From the NCBI RefSeq assembly GCF_963669205.1, contig NZ_OY769915.1:4996001-5060000 (forward strand): a DNA stretch of 64,000 nucleotides, read 5' to 3'. Below, piece after piece: positions 62,954 to 64,000 of this stretch. The DNA comes from an uncultured Roseibium sp. (GTDB taxonomy: Bacteria; Pseudomonadota; Alphaproteobacteria; Rhizobiales; Stappiaceae). Position numbers and translations under genes: made by a program. Under the pieces are notes generated by a model. That model made no database searches, was not told the DNA's origin, and saw only the letters and a list, made by a program, of their open reading frames with translations. The first letter of the stretch is position 1. Each line of letters opens with the position of its first letter.

Positions 62954-63303
62954 AACGATATCCTTTCAATCGGACGGGAAAGTGCCTGCGACAAGCATAT
63001 TGCATGGCGCAGCGGTTTTGTCGACATTGAGTGGGAAGATCGTTTAGGGCGCCTGCGTGCGCGATCACAAAGTTCTGCATTCAAGACCGATGTCCGGTCC
63101 CTAAATCCTTTTGCTGTTCAAAGCAAGACCCGGGTTGTTTTCAGTGCCTGCATGGCATTCCGGCGAGCGGGCGGCGGGCTGAACCTTCAGGCGCACTGGC
63201 ACAAGGCGCGTGTCGTCCGGGAACAGCGCCTCGTCCTGGCCGAAAACATGGTCATGGGTCCGGGACGGCACACTGTGTGTGATCTGAATTCTCTCGCGGA
63301 AAT
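62954..63303. other. Intergenic region upstream of the cold-shock gene
   Basis: A 350-base gap holding the promoter and 5' leader of the cold-shock gene on the minus strand and the 3' end of the VOC gene transcript. I see no gene, clear terminator or repeat. Confidence 0.4.
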
Positions 63304-63693
63304 TCAGTCTTTCATCTGGATGAGCTGGATGAGATTTCCGCATGTGTCATCGAAAACAGCCATGTGGACCGCCCCGGCATCCATTGGTTCGGTCACGAAG
63401 CGGACGCCCAGGCCGCACAGCCTTTTCCACTCCGCATCAAGATTGTTTACCTGAAAGGAGTGCGCGGCAATGCCATCGGAAACGAGGGCCGCCTTGTACG
63501 GTCCGACTGCCGGGTGGTCACTCGGTTCAAGCAGCAGTTCCGTTCCGTCGGGATCTTCGGCAGATATGACGGTCAGCCAGCGATGATCGCCAAGGGAAAT
63601 ATTGTGCTTCACCTGGAAGCCGAGCACCTCGGTATAGAACTTTTCGGCTTTGGTCTGATCGTCGACAAAGACACTGGTAACGTAGATCTTCAT
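63304..63693 (-). CDS. VOC-family (glyoxalase-like) protein
   Basis: A 129-residue VOC protein starting MKIYVTSVFVDDQTKAEKFY and ending AVFDDTCGNLIQLIQ, the two hallmarks of the fold; EDPDGTELLLEPSDHP is the mid-section. AGCAGGAC precedes the chosen ATG. It belongs to a subgroup often annotated as glyoxalase or antibiotic-resistance-like; no specific substrate can be given. Confidence 0.85.
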   Translation of the reverse strand: MKIYVTSVFVDDQTKAEKFYTEVLGFQVKHNISLGDHRWLTVISAEDPDGTELLLEPSDHPAVGPYKAALVSDGIAAHSFQVNNLDAEWKRLCGLGVRFVTEPMDAGAVHMAVFDDTCGNLIQLIQMKD

Positions 63694-63875
63694 GTCCTGC
63701 TTCCGCTTGTCTTGCAATATGCGCGTCGTGATGCCGTCACCACGTGCTCTTTGCCGGCGCTCAAGTGTCGCCTTCTTGCCCCTTCCATTCTATGTGATCA
63801 CTTCGGCTTTCTCCAGCACAACCAGATGCCGGAACAGCGCGGCCCCGGCAGATCCCGCCACCGCCGGCGACAGGA

Positions 63876-64000
63876 TCACGGATAGGCGCGCTCCAGGGTC
63901 TGTTGCGCCCTTCGAACGATTTCGGCATCCGGCAGACCGGCGAGGTCCCGGGCAGGGTCGGCCCCGTTGAAGGCGACGATCACCGGCTCGCCGGTATAAA
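63876..64000 (-). CDS. C-terminal end of a flavin amine oxidase-like gene (partial)
   Basis: The last 41 codons of a gene running off the right edge. YTGEPVIVAFNGADPARDLA and the following LPDAEIVRRAQQTLERAYP resemble the C-terminal domain of FAD-dependent amine oxidases (G-x-P-v-l-x-a-F-x-x-G with a terminal helix). Only the tail is visible, so the call is tentative. Confidence 0.5.
   Translation of the reverse strand, partial: YTGEPVIVAFNGADPARDLAGLPDAEIVRRAQQTLERAYP

Noticed and set aside
1..64000. CRISPR arrays, tRNA or rRNA genes, complete insertion sequences, prophage genes
   Set aside because: No regularly spaced repeats, cloverleaf-like sequence, transposase or integrase frames were found on reading both strands.

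Overview
The window is high-GC chromosomal DNA from an alphaproteobacterium. A marine Rhizobiales lineage of the Roseibium/Labrenzia/Stappia type is my best guess. I base this on gene content (PaaX-controlled phenylacetate cluster, three sulfatases with secondary transporters, TTT and TAXI-TRAP systems, VPLPA-type C-terminal anchor) and on intergenic palindromic repeats of the kind seen in Rhizobiales. I see no rRNA, tRNA, CRISPR array, complete insertion sequence or phage. One short AT-rich island (about 58.3-60.6 kb) stands out from the rest.

Layout. 0-2 kb: a Tat-exported PhoX-type phosphatase with a strong terminator. 2-11.4 kb: a phenylacetate catabolic cluster on the minus strand, reading thiolase-paaA-B-C-D-E, a PaaA/PaaC-like protein, then paaZ, with the repressor gene paaX upstream and palindromes in front of the operon. 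11.6-17.6 kb: a metallophosphoesterase and a three-gene 2-oxoacid oxidoreductase (TPP subunit, gamma-alpha subunit, Fe-S/FAD subunit). 17.8-25.8 kb: a MarR-controlled divergent locus with MBL hydrolase, sulfatase and MarR on one side and a tripartite tricarboxylate-type transporter plus a second sulfatase on the other. 26-30.5 kb: an envelope operon of exported amidohydrolase, DUF3299 protein, porin and DUF389 membrane protein. 30.5-33.6 kb: a LysR regulator divergent from a PdxA paralog and a TIM-barrel/cupin fusion. 34-39 kb: a pentameric ligand-gated ion channel homolog, then a small-molecule kinase and divergent enolase paralog facing a LacI regulator across a perfect 16-bp palindrome.

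38.7-46.3 kb: a MarR regulator with a small membrane protein, a spondin-domain protein with a VPLPA C-terminal anchor, a tartrate dehydrogenase-like enzyme overlapping a haloacetate-dehalogenase-like hydrolase, a LysR/TauD-dioxygenase pair and a DUF457 membrane protein. 46.5-49.7 kb: a decayed hydrolase remnant and a large autotransporter. 49.8-55.3 kb: a third sulfatase overlapping a fused TRAP permease, with a TAXI binding protein and divergent LysR. 55.6-57.9 kb: an acidic protein of unknown function, a frameshifted DUF805 gene and a lipoprotein. 58.2-60.9 kb: the AT-rich island with a stranded HTH fragment, a tightly coupled two-gene unit (winged-helix-like protein plus DUF4145/HEPN-like protein) and a frameshifted gene remnant. 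61-64 kb: a long-form GAPDH, a cold-shock protein, a VOC protein and the 3' end of an oxidoreductase-like gene.

How the parts work together. The dominant theme is scavenging of organic compounds: aromatic acids via phenylacetyl-CoA epoxidation, sulfate esters via three import-plus-sulfatase sets, and small acids via dehydrogenases, a dioxygenase and a kinase. Most sets have a local regulator with a visible operator-like palindrome. The less explained pieces are the island gene pair, the ion channel, the divergent enolase operon, the TIM-cupin fusion and the envelope operon. Function calls come from reading translated sequence and remembered family motifs; no database search was run.
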